From positions 62,001-126,000 of the forward strand of contig JAJPIF010000022.1 of assembly GCA_021324885.1 (NCBI GenBank): DNA of 64,000 bases, written 5' to 3'. Within the stretch, counting starts at the first letter, position 1, and each line of letters begins with the position of its first letter. Shown here piece after piece: positions 12,617 through 21,070 of this stretch. Source of the DNA: Pseudomonadota bacterium (GTDB taxonomy: Bacteria > Desulfobacterota > Binatia > Binatales > Binataceae). The translations under genes were made by a program, and so were the position numbers. Under the pieces are notes generated by a model, which saw nothing but the letters and a program-made list of their open reading frames with translations, was not told the DNA's origin and ran no database searches.

Positions 12617-13975
12617 TTAGCTCTGCTCCTCGGACGTTGATCCGCCGCTTTCAACGCCGCCGCCCGCCTCGCCGCCTTGCGAGACCGTGCCTTCGCCTTC
12701 CTCCTTTTGTGCGCGCTGGAAGAGCATGTCGAGAGCTTTTTCGCGTCGCATCGACGCGCGCAGCGCCGCGAGATTTTCCTCCTTGGAATAGAAGTTGGCT
12801 GCCTGTTCGCGTCCGCGCCCGGCCTGGCTGACCATCGCCGCCACGCGCTTGCCGACTTCTTCGTCGTCGACCTGGACGTTTTCCTGATCGGCGAGCGCGT
12901 CGAGGATGAGGGCGCTGTGGGCCCGCTTTTCCGCGCGGGCGCGAAACTCGTCATGACGTTTGTGCGCGGTCTCCATCGCCTGCTCCACCGGCATTCCGCT
13001 GGCCTGCAATGCCGCCGCGTACTCCGCCTCCAGCGCGCGTTGCTCGCGCTCGATCAATGATTGGGGGAGCTCGACCGGATTTCTCTCCAGCACAATATCC
13101 AGCAGCCCCTGACGAACCTTCGCGTCCGCCTCCTGGCGCGCCTGAATCAGCAGGTTGTCACGCAACTTGTCGCGCAGTTCGCCCAAACTTTGAAACTCGC
13201 CGTGATCCTTGGCGAACTCGTCGTCGAGATTGGGCAGCTCGCGGCGCAAAATCTCCTTGACCTTGAAGCGCCATTCCACGTCCTTGCCGGCGAGATCTTC
13301 TTCCGCATAGTCGGCAGGATAGCTGCGCCGAGCCGTGCCCGCCACGCCAACTTCGGCACCGACCAGGATCTGGTCCAGGCCGTGCGCGATTGCCTTGTCG
13401 GAAATTTCCAGCAGGCGCGATTCCACCTTGCTGCCCTCAATCGGCTTCCCATCGGCAAAAGCTTCCAACTCCACGATTGCGAAATCGCCCGCTTCCACCC
13501 GGCTGCGGTTTTCCACTTTTTTAAGCGGGGCCAGGCGCTCGCGCATCCGCTGCAGGGCGGCGTCGACTTCTTCCTCGGTTACCTTTACCTCGTGGCGGGG
13601 TACCTTGAGGTTTTCGTAATCTCTGACCTGGATTTCAGGCCGGATGTCGAACACTGCGGCGAAACGCAGCGCTTTTTTCAGATCGGTCTCTTCGGTGACG
13701 ATTTGAGGTTCGGAGACTGGGGTCAGATGATGTTCGCTGAGCGCCTTCTCGGTCGACTCCCTGATCAGCTTCTGGATGACCTCGCTGCGGACCTGATCGC
13801 CGAACAATCGTTCGAGCATCTGGCGGGGAGCGTGGCCGGGGCGAAATCCTTTAAGGTGGACCGAGCGGCGAAGCTGCGAGTAGGAGCGCTCCAGTTCTTG
13901 CCCGATCTCATCCTGATCGAGTTCGATGGTTACCTTGCGGCGCAGCGGAGAGGAACTTTCGACATTGATATTCAT
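12617..13975 (-). CDS. tig: Trigger factor (ribosome-associated chaperone)
   Basis: A 452-residue ribosome-associated chaperone with peptidyl-prolyl isomerase activity. Order: ribosome-binding domain (1-115), FKBP-like PPIase domain (about 150-245) and the helical C-terminal chaperone domain. The ribosome-binding signature, usually GFRxGKxP, reads GFRPGHAP here, so the lysine is replaced by histidine. The last 30 residues form a low-complexity Gly/Glu/Ser tail. It is the first gene of the tig-clpP-clpX-lon-hup run; clpP starts 109 bp downstream. Confidence 0.96.
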   Translation of the reverse strand: MNINVESSSPLRRKVTIELDQDEIGQELERSYSQLRRSVHLKGFRPGHAPRQMLERLFGDQVRSEVIQKLIRESTEKALSEHHLTPVSEPQIVTEETDLKKALRFAAVFDIRPEIQVRDYENLKVPRHEVKVTEEEVDAALQRMRERLAPLKKVENRSRVEAGDFAIVELEAFADGKPIEGSKVESRLLEISDKAIAHGLDQILVGAEVGVAGTARRSYPADYAEEDLAGKDVEWRFKVKEILRRELPNLDDEFAKDHGEFQSLGELRDKLRDNLLIQARQEADAKVRQGLLDIVLERNPVELPQSLIEREQRALEAEYAAALQASGMPVEQAMETAHKRHDEFRARAEKRAHSALILDALADQENVQVDDEEVGKRVAAMVSQAGRGREQAANFYSKEENLAALRASMRREKALDMLFQRAQKEEGEGTVSQGGEAGGGVESGGSTSEEQS

Positions 13976-14342
13976 GGTTGTGCGTCAGAATTTTGAACTA
14001 AACACAAGGGCTGGCTTTGGATCAACATCCCACCGCCGCCCTTGGCGCATGGATGTGCGTGTGGCCACGTTGCAAAAACCGGTTCCGATCAGGGCGGCCG
14101 GCGCGAAATCGTGGCTGAAAGTGACGCATACCGCCGATGAAACTGCTACAGTGTTTCGCGAAAGCCGCGCTCCATGTTACCAGACTGCTGGACTTGAATC
14201 GGTGAAACTCGTAGGCTTTCGCGGCAAATAATTTGTCATGCAATATGTCCGCCATCGGCTAAGCTAGGGCCCGGCTGAGTTGGGGCAACTGCGGGATTGC
14301 AGATTCGGTTTAAGCGATAGCGGACTCAGGAGACATCGGTAA
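13976..14342. other. Divergent intergenic region between tig and hppA
   Basis: A 367-base non-coding stretch separating two divergent genes, so it must contain both promoters. AGGAG about ten bases before 14343 is the ribosome site of the pyrophosphatase gene. The short open frames here have no recognisable product. A GCTAAGCTAGGG block at 14260 lies about 75 bases before the hppA start and resembles blocks upstream of other genes in this window. Confidence 0.6.
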
Positions 14343-16628
14343 ATGAGTGAATCAAATATCGTTTTGCCAGTCCTCTCCGGAGGTCAGGTGCTGATCCTGT
14401 GGCTGGTGCTGATCTCGGCTATCGTGGCACTTGGCTATGGGCTGTACCTGGTGCGGATCGTGATGGCCGCCAATCCCGGGGCCAAGTCGATGACCGACGT
14501 CGCCGACGCGGTCGAAGAAGGCGCGATGGCCTATCTGCGTCAACAGGTCAGAACCATGCGCTGGTTTGTAGTCCTCATTTGTATCGCTTTGTTCTTTATG
14601 TATCGCCATGTCTATTCGGGGTGGGAGCTTCCGATCGGCATCGCGATCGCGTTTTTGATGGGAGTCAGCGCGTCCTACGGCGCCGGCTTCGTCGGGATGT
14701 GGCTGGCGGTCAAAGGCAACGTGCGCAGCGCCAATGCCGCGCTGACCAGCTTTAAGGATGCGATGGAACTGGCGTTCAAGGCAGGCGGCGTTTCAGGCAT
14801 GTTCACAGTCGGCCTGGGCCTGCTCGGCGCCACTATCATCTTCCTGATTTTCCGCGAAAACGCGATGAAGGTCTTGGTTGGATTCGGCTTTGGCGGTTCA
14901 CTGGCGGCGTTGTTCATGCGCGTGGGAGGCGGAATCTACACCAAGGCGGCGGACGTCGGCGGAGACCTGGTGGGCAAAGTCGAAGCCGGCATTCCCGAGG
15001 ACGACCCGCGCAACGCCGCGACCATCGCAGACAACGTCGGTGACAACGTGGGCGATTGCGCCGGGATGGCGGCGGACGTGTTCGAATCCTACGAAGTCAC
15101 GCTGGTCGCCGCGATCATCCTGGCCGCCTATGCATTGGGCGAGAAGGATTTCATTGCCGCGTACGGAGGCCCGGCCGGTGCCGGCGCGTTTGCCGTCAAG
15201 CTTATCATCTTCGCCCTGATCCTGCGCGCGGTGGGCGTGTTCTCCTCGATCATCGGTATCATGGCCGTCCGCGTCCCGGCGGGCAGCACGATGCGCGATC
15301 CGATGCGCCCGATCGTCAATGGCTACATCGCTTCCGCGCTCGCCTCGATAATCGGCTTCTTCATCGTCAATTACTTTTACCTCAGCGATCCGGCCACCGG
15401 CCGTCCGGACTGGCGTTTCGCGATTACGGCGTCGGTCGGAATCGTTCTGGCCGTGGTTACCTTGTGGCTGACCAACTATTTCACTCATCCTGACAAGGGT
15501 CCCGTCACCGAATGCGCTACCGCCGCCAAAACCGGTCCGGCGACGCTGCTGCTGTCCGGGATGGCCGAGGGCCTCGAATCGTCGGTGTGGGCGCTGGTCG
15601 TGATCGCAATCTCGATTATCACGGCGATGCTGATTTTCCATAATTCGCTGGCGCTGCAGTTCTATGGGATCGCACTGACCGGCCTGGGACTGTTGACGAC
15701 CACCGGCTTTATCCTCGCGATGGATACTTACGGTCCGATCACCGACAACGCCCATGGAATTTTCGAGATGGGCGGAATCCATCAGGAAGAAGCCTCGCGC
15801 ACGCTCTCCTGGATGGACGCGATCGGCAACACCACCAAGGCGCTGACCAAGGGCCTGGCGATTGCCACCGCCGTAATCGCGGCGGTCTCGTTGTTCCGGT
15901 CATTTATAGATGAGGCGCATCTGGGCGAGCTCGGAGTGCAGATCAACACGCCCACCGTATTCGTGGGCCTGCTGATTGGCGGTGCGGTGCCCTTCCTGTT
16001 CAGCTCCTTTGCAATCAAGGCGGTGGGCCGCGCGGCTTACCAGGTAGTGGTGGAAGTGCGCCGCCAGTTCCGCGAACATCCGGGGATCATGGAGTACAAG
16101 GAGAAGCCCGACTACGGCCGCTGCGTCGAGATCGTGACCGCAACCGCGCAAAAGGAACTGCTGGGGCCCGGAATCCTGGCGGTGTTCGCGCCGATGCTGG
16201 TGGGTTTTGGATTGGGCGCCGGCGCTTTGGGCGGTTTCCTCGGCGGCACCATTCTCACCGGTCAGTTGATGGCCGTCTTCATGGCCAACGCCGGCGCCAC
16301 GTGGGATAACGCCAAGAAAAAAATCGAAGACGGCTTTTTGGGCGGCAAAGGCACCGACGTGCATAAGGCCGCCGTCGTCGGAGATACAGTTGGCGATCCA
16401 TTCAAGGATACCGCTGGTCCAGCGCTTAACCCGATGATCAAAGTGATGAACCTGGTCGGCATCCTGGCGGCCCCGTTTACGCCGGCCGCGATCGGCGGTG
16501 TCACCGTGGGACGCGTCTTCATCGTGATCGTGTCCATCGTGCTGTTGGGCGTGGCCGTGGCCTTTTCCAAAAAGGGTTCGATTGCCGAAGAGCCCGGCGC
16601 CGGCGCGGCGACCAAAGCGGCAGCGTAA
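14343..16628 (+). CDS. hppA: Membrane-bound proton-pumping pyrophosphatase
   Basis: A 761-residue polytopic membrane protein of about 16 segments that couples pyrophosphate hydrolysis to ion export. The substrate site is complete: DVGGDLVGKVE (204-214), EDDPRNAA (219-226) and DNVGDNVGDCAGMAADVFE, plus the matching second-half block GDTVGDPFKDTAG. The potassium-dependence signature reads GNTTKALT, with K499 and T502 at the positions that are both alanine in K+-dependent enzymes, so it is predicted to be a K+-independent H+ pump. It starts at an ATG after AGGAG and is followed by a strong terminator, so it is probably monocistronic. Confidence 0.97.
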   Translation: MSESNIVLPVLSGGQVLILWLVLISAIVALGYGLYLVRIVMAANPGAKSMTDVADAVEEGAMAYLRQQVRTMRWFVVLICIALFFMYRHVYSGWELPIGIAIAFLMGVSASYGAGFVGMWLAVKGNVRSANAALTSFKDAMELAFKAGGVSGMFTVGLGLLGATIIFLIFRENAMKVLVGFGFGGSLAALFMRVGGGIYTKAADVGGDLVGKVEAGIPEDDPRNAATIADNVGDNVGDCAGMAADVFESYEVTLVAAIILAAYALGEKDFIAAYGGPAGAGAFAVKLIIFALILRAVGVFSSIIGIMAVRVPAGSTMRDPMRPIVNGYIASALASIIGFFIVNYFYLSDPATGRPDWRFAITASVGIVLAVVTLWLTNYFTHPDKGPVTECATAAKTGPATLLLSGMAEGLESSVWALVVIAISIITAMLIFHNSLALQFYGIALTGLGLLTTTGFILAMDTYGPITDNAHGIFEMGGIHQEEASRTLSWMDAIGNTTKALTKGLAIATAVIAAVSLFRSFIDEAHLGELGVQINTPTVFVGLLIGGAVPFLFSSFAIKAVGRAAYQVVVEVRRQFREHPGIMEYKEKPDYGRCVEIVTATAQKELLGPGILAVFAPMLVGFGLGAGALGGFLGGTILTGQLMAVFMANAGATWDNAKKKIEDGFLGGKGTDVHKAAVVGDTVGDPFKDTAGPALNPMIKVMNLVGILAAPFTPAAIGGVTVGRVFIVIVSIVLLGVAVAFSKKGSIAEEPGAGAATKAAA

Positions 16629-16648
16629 TTCGATCGGAATCGAGTATG

Positions 16649-16695
16649 AAAACGGCGGGGGATCGCACAGGCTCCCGCCGTTTTTGATTTTTCCA
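16649..16695 (+). terminator. Rho-independent terminator after hppA
   Basis: Arms 16649-16659 and 16674-16684 (AAAACGGCGGG with CCCGCCGTTTT) form an 11-bp stem, followed by T-rich TTGATTTTT. It lies 20 bases past the hppA stop codon. Confidence 0.88.
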
Positions 16696-16876
16696 GGCCA
16701 GCTGCTGCCGTGGGAGCGGTCAAAGAGTACCGAGCGAATCGTTGTTCGCGCCATCATTCAAATTTCGGCCATCTTCGTCTTCACGATCGATCAGGAACCC
16801 GGCAATCGTCCCGACGGGCCGGCAATTGTCTCCAGGCCGTTGCGATTAGAGCGTCAGCGCGGAATAATCGCACCAA

Positions 16877-17881
16877 ATGGCCAGTGCTTCTGCTGTTAGT
16901 CCCCTTCGCGCCGCGATCCCGCAGCCGGCTGCGGAGTCCGCGATCGAGGCGCGCGATATCAACTTCTTTTACGGCGATCGCCAGGCCCTCAAGAATGTCA
17001 GCTTCTCGATTGCGCGCGGAGAGATATTCGGATTTCTGGGTCCCAACGGCGGCGGCAAAACCACGTTGTTCAAGCTGCTCTCAACTCTGGTTGCGTGCCA
17101 AACCGGCGCCGTACGGATGCTCGGACGCGATCTCGTTGGTGAAAAGCCCGCTATTCAGCGCCGTATGGGCGTGGTCTTTCAGCATCCCAGCGTTGACGAC
17201 AAATTGACCGTCCGCGAAAACCTCGAACATCATGGCCATCTCTACGGCATGCGCGGCAACCGTCTGCGCGAGCGCTGCCGCCAGATGCTGGAGCGGGTCG
17301 GACTCGCCGAACGCGCGGGCGACCTCGTCGAAACGCTGTCCGGCGGCCTGCGACGGCGCACCGAGTTGGCCAAAGCGCTGCTCCACGAGCCTGAATTGCT
17401 GCTTCTCGACGAACCGAGCACCGGCCTCGATCCGGGAGCGCGGCGCGAATTCAACGACTACCTTGCCCATCTGCGACGCGACGAGGGTGTGACGATCGTG
17501 CTCACGACCCATTACATGGAAGAGGCCGAGCGCTGCGACCGGATCGCGATCCTCGATGAGGGCCGAATGGTGGCGATCGCGCCGCCGGGCGAACTGAAGG
17601 AGCAAATCGGCGGCGACGTCGTGGCGGTGCGCGCCACCGGGGACGTGGGCGCGCTGATGGCCAAGATCGACGCCGCGATGGGGCTCAAGAGCACGCTGGT
17701 CGATGGGACGATCAGGATCGAGCGTCCGCGGGGGCATGAACTGGTGCGCGATCTGGTCGATCGTTTCGGCGATCAGATCGAGAGCGTAACCTTCGGCAAA
17801 CCGACGCTGGAGGATGTGTTCGTCCATCTCACCGGCCGAAGGTTTTTTACTGAGGGCGCCGGCGCCAACTCCGGCGAGTGA
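16877..17881 (+). CDS. ABC transporter ATP-binding protein (DrrA/CcmA type)
   Basis: A 334-residue ATPase subunit of an ABC-2 exporter. Walker A is GPNGGGKT, the signature is LSGGLRRR, Walker B is LLLLDEPS and the H-loop histidine is in TTHYMEE. The C-terminal 80 residues (from about 235) form the regulatory domain common to DrrA-type subunits, ending GKPTLEDVFVHLTGRRF. The permease follows immediately. Daunorubicin-type export is the family prototype, but lipids, polysaccharides and other compounds are also moved by this family, so the substrate is open. Confidence 0.93.
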   Translation: MASASAVSPLRAAIPQPAAESAIEARDINFFYGDRQALKNVSFSIARGEIFGFLGPNGGGKTTLFKLLSTLVACQTGAVRMLGRDLVGEKPAIQRRMGVVFQHPSVDDKLTVRENLEHHGHLYGMRGNRLRERCRQMLERVGLAERAGDLVETLSGGLRRRTELAKALLHEPELLLLDEPSTGLDPGARREFNDYLAHLRRDEGVTIVLTTHYMEEAERCDRIAILDEGRMVAIAPPGELKEQIGGDVVAVRATGDVGALMAKIDAAMGLKSTLVDGTIRIERPRGHELVRDLVDRFGDQIESVTFGKPTLEDVFVHLTGRRFFTEGAGANSGE

Positions 17882-17885
17882 TTCA

Positions 17886-18662
17886 GTGCTGCTGCAGATC
17901 TACACATTATGGAAGCGCGAGGTGGTGCGGTTTGTGCGCCAGCGCAGCCGCGTGACCGGCGCTTTGCTTCAGCCGCTGGTTTTCTGGGCGCTGCTGGGTA
18001 TCGGATTCAATGCGTCCTTCCGTCTTCCTGGCGCGCCCGCCAAGGTCAGCTACGCCGAATATTTCTATCCCGGCGTGATCGCGCTGGTGCTGCTGTTTAC
18101 CGCAATCTTTGCCACAATTTCGGTTATCGAAGATCGCAAGCAGGGCTTTCTTCAAGGCGTGCTGGTCGCGCCGATAACGCGCAGGTCGATCGTGCTGAGC
18201 CAGGCAATGGGCGGGACGACGCTGGCGCTGGTTCAGGGAATCATATTCCTGGCGCTGGCGCCGATCGCCGGTGTGGCGCTGAGCCTTTCCGCCGTCGCTT
18301 CGACGATCGTGATCATGGCGCTGGTTGCGTTCGCGCTGACCAACATGGGACTGATAATCGCGTGGCGGCTGGATTCCACCCAGGGCTTTCACGCGATCAT
18401 GAACCTGATCCTGCTGCCGATCTGGATGCTGTCGGGGGCGTTTTTCCCCGCCGCCGGCGCCCCCGGATGGCTGGCGTGGATCATGCGCGTCAACCCGATG
18501 ACTTATGGCATGTCAGCATTGCGCCAGAGCCTGTATCTGGCCCATCCAGGCTCGTTCGCCTCGCTGCCCAACCTGACGTTCTCAGCAATCCTCACCGTCG
18601 CCTTCGCGCTGCTAACGTACGTCGCCGCAGTGAGAGTCGCAGCCCGCGCCGCCACTATCTGA
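17886..18662 (+). CDS. ABC-2 type transporter permease
   Basis: The frame is open from 17814, inside the ATPase gene, but the membrane protein begins at GTG 17886, four bases after the ATPase stop (VLLQIYTLWKREVVRF), giving 258 residues. Six hydrophobic segments follow the ABC2_membrane pattern, with a YFYPGVIALVLL block after the first loop, and NLILLPIWMLSGAFFP and RVNPMTYGMSALR near the C-terminus, typical of DrrB/NodJ-type permeases. It forms a two-gene exporter with the preceding ATPase. Confidence 0.9.
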   Translation: MLLQIYTLWKREVVRFVRQRSRVTGALLQPLVFWALLGIGFNASFRLPGAPAKVSYAEYFYPGVIALVLLFTAIFATISVIEDRKQGFLQGVLVAPITRRSIVLSQAMGGTTLALVQGIIFLALAPIAGVALSLSAVASTIVIMALVAFALTNMGLIIAWRLDSTQGFHAIMNLILLPIWMLSGAFFPAAGAPGWLAWIMRVNPMTYGMSALRQSLYLAHPGSFASLPNLTFSAILTVAFALLTYVAAVRVAARAATI

Positions 18663-18818
18663 CCATCACGCGCCGTGTTACCGCGTGCGGCGACCGCCGC
18701 CCGCGGCGCAAAAATCGATGATGCTTTTGGTAACTGACCGGATCAGCTAAGTTTTAGGCCGTCTGGAGAAAAGCGCAGCACGATGGTGCCACAGCTTATC
18801 TGGCGAGGAGGCTCAATC

Positions 18819-19922
18819 ATGGCCCTGAATGAGAAATTCATCTCCGCCGACAGTCATGTGGTCGAACCCGAGGATCTGTGGACGCGGCGGATGAGCGGGG
18901 CGTGGCGCGAGCGCGCGCCGCATTTTGTCGAGGGTAAGGACACCGACTACATGATCGTCGAAGGTATCCCGCCGGTGCAGGGAGCCGATCTGATGGCCGG
19001 GATGATGGACGACAAGCTCAAGGGACGCACGCTTGACCGCTCCAAAAACCATTTCAAGGATGTCAGGCCCGAATCGATCGACCCGAAACTTCGGCTGGGC
19101 GACCAGGATATCGATAACATTCGGGCCGAGGTACTTTATCCCAATTACGCGCTCATGCTCTATGGAGCGCCGGATCCGGAATACAAGCGCGAATGTTGCC
19201 GGGCCTACAACGACTGGCTGATTGAGTTCTGCTCGGTGGCGCCCCATCGTTACGTCGGCGTGGCGATGCTGCCGACCGGCGGCCCGATCCAGTGGGCCGT
19301 CAAAGAGGCCGAGCGCGTGCGCAAAGCCGGCCTGAAGTCGGTGCTCATTCCCTCCTGCCAGCCGAAAATCCCCTACTGGGACCCTTATTATAAACCGCTG
19401 TGGGCCGCCCTCGAGGACCATGAAATGATCCTGGCTTTCCACAACGCCGCGACCGAAGAGCCGGTGCGTCAGGACTTGCCCTTGCTGCCGCTGGTAACGG
19501 ATTTGAAAATGGTCGGCCAGATTCGTACGCTCGCCGGCATATTATCGTCGGGCGTGCCGGGCGAACATCCGAAACTGAAGTTCGTGATTGTCGAGGGCGG
19601 AATCGGATGGGTTGCGGCAGCGGTGCGCCTGCTCGACCATCTGTGGGAGGACCATCGCGGATGGATCGAGCCGCATCTGGACGAGCCTCCAAGCTTCTAC
19701 TGCCAGCGGCAGTTTTATTTCACCTTCGAAGACGACAAGGCCGGTCTGCTCACGCGCTCGCTGCTCAACGTCGATCACCTGATGTGGGGTTCGGATTATC
19801 CTCACACCGAAGGCACCTTCCCGCGCTCGCGCGAGCAGATCGCACGCGACTTTGGCGGACTGCCCGAGACTGAAACGCGCAAGATCGTGATCGATAATGC
19901 GGCGCAGCTTTACGGCCTGTAG
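18819..19922 (+). CDS. Amidohydrolase family protein (amidohydrolase-2 type)
   Basis: A 367-residue metal-dependent hydrolase or decarboxylase of the PF04909 family. The N-terminal metal motif appears as ISADSHVVEP (DxH), and the C-terminal Asp in MWGSDYPHTEGTFP is the usual last ligand. ATG 18819 follows GAGGAGG and is preferred over the longer frame from 18783. The next gene on the strand, 41 bp on, is a hydrolase of the HSL family, so the two may share a substrate pathway. Two more members of this family lie at 32.4-34.5 kb. The reaction cannot be assigned. Confidence 0.88.
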   Translation: MALNEKFISADSHVVEPEDLWTRRMSGAWRERAPHFVEGKDTDYMIVEGIPPVQGADLMAGMMDDKLKGRTLDRSKNHFKDVRPESIDPKLRLGDQDIDNIRAEVLYPNYALMLYGAPDPEYKRECCRAYNDWLIEFCSVAPHRYVGVAMLPTGGPIQWAVKEAERVRKAGLKSVLIPSCQPKIPYWDPYYKPLWAALEDHEMILAFHNAATEEPVRQDLPLLPLVTDLKMVGQIRTLAGILSSGVPGEHPKLKFVIVEGGIGWVAAAVRLLDHLWEDHRGWIEPHLDEPPSFYCQRQFYFTFEDDKAGLLTRSLLNVDHLMWGSDYPHTEGTFPRSREQIARDFGGLPETETRKIVIDNAAQLYGL

Positions 19923-19963
19923 TTGATTTTGATCGAAATGCAGCAAAGGACAGGGTGACTTAA

Positions 19964-20854
19964 ATGGCGTATAGCGAAAAAGAGCGAGGGGTCTTGGAGC
20001 GGGTGAAGAAATCACCCTTTCCCACCGATTACCAGGGCCTGCGCGAATCGATCAATGCGACGATCGGAGCGACCAACGCCCGTCCGCCCGAAATCGGCGC
20101 CTTTCATGAAGACGTGGAATTGCGCCGTGATTTGCGCGCTGACATCTCGGTGCCCAAAGGCTCCGGGCCGTTTCCCGTCGCGATTTACCTGCATGGCGGC
20201 GGATGGGTAGCGGGAAGCTCCAAAAGCCATCGCAAGCTCGGGATGCAGTTTGCGGAGGCCGGTTATCTGACCATCAACCTCGATTATCGGCTCGCGCCCG
20301 AGCATCCGTTTCCCGCCGGCTTTGAGGATTGCGTCTTCGCGGTGAAGTGGGCGCATGAAAATGCCAAACAATACAATGGCGATCCCGCGCGCATCGTGAT
20401 TGGCGGCGATTCGGCCGGTGCCAATCTGGCCGCGGCGACCGCGCTGGAAATCGGCAAGCTTGCCCAGCCCAGGTTAAAAGCGCTGCTTTTGCTCTACGGC
20501 CTCTACGACATCCGCGCGATGGCGCAGCGGGGGCGCGAGGGCGGGGTGGCTGGCACCAACCGCAACTACCTCGGCGCCGATTACGAAAGCAAGCTGGACG
20601 ACCCGCGCGTCAGCCCGATCAAAGGAGTCAAGCCAGGAGCTTTGCCGCCGACTTTTATCATCGTCGGCACCGCCGACAATCTTATCCCGGAAAGCTACGC
20701 GATGGCCGCGGCTCTGCAGAACGCGGAAATTCCCTATGAACTGCACGTGCTCGAAGAGATGCCGCATGCGTTCATGCAGATGTGGATGCTCTCGGGATGC
20801 GTCGAGGGCCAGCGCCTGATGTTCAATTTCATCAAGCGCCATCTGGAGGATTGA
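19964..20854 (+). CDS. Alpha/beta hydrolase, hormone-sensitive-lipase family
   Basis: A 296-residue esterase. The oxyanion motif HGGGW is at 77-81, the nucleophile is Ser150 in GGDSAGAN, and the likely acid and base are Asp238 (GTADNL) and His268 (EMPHAF). DYRLAPEHPFPAG is the usual family block. There is no signal peptide, so it is cytoplasmic. It follows the amidohydrolase gene by 41 bp on the same strand. A second HSL-type esterase lies at 30.2 kb. Confidence 0.9.
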   Translation: MAYSEKERGVLERVKKSPFPTDYQGLRESINATIGATNARPPEIGAFHEDVELRRDLRADISVPKGSGPFPVAIYLHGGGWVAGSSKSHRKLGMQFAEAGYLTINLDYRLAPEHPFPAGFEDCVFAVKWAHENAKQYNGDPARIVIGGDSAGANLAAATALEIGKLAQPRLKALLLLYGLYDIRAMAQRGREGGVAGTNRNYLGADYESKLDDPRVSPIKGVKPGALPPTFIIVGTADNLIPESYAMAAALQNAEIPYELHVLEEMPHAFMQMWMLSGCVEGQRLMFNFIKRHLED

Positions 20855-20905
20855 AAGCCCACGGCCTGAGCCACGGACCCTTGTAATGGCGCGGAGTCCT
20901 GAACG

Positions 20906-21070
20906 ATGGATTTCAAGCTGGAGGACATGGCGCTTTCATGGATGATTCCCGACCCTTCGGAAGGCGTGGCCGAGGGAGTGCATGCGTTCCTCAACAAGCG
21001 CCAACTCGAGTTCAAGGCTGCTAGCCGGCCGCCGCAAATGGCCGACTCGGGGACAGCGGCGCTTCTGTAA
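20906..21070 (+). pseudogene. C-terminal remnant of an enoyl-CoA hydratase-like gene
   Basis: A 54-codon open frame that starts at ATG 20906 and ends at TAA 21068-21070. Residues MALSWMIPDPSEGVAEGVHA followed by FLNKRQLEFK resemble the last 30 residues of crotonases: compare KEGVRAFLEKRKP at the end of the intact gene at 2592-3371. The rest of a crotonase is absent. Its stop overlaps the ATG of the next gene (TAATG), so it could be translated and coupled to that gene. It could instead be a short peptide that resembles crotonase by chance. Confidence 0.5.
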
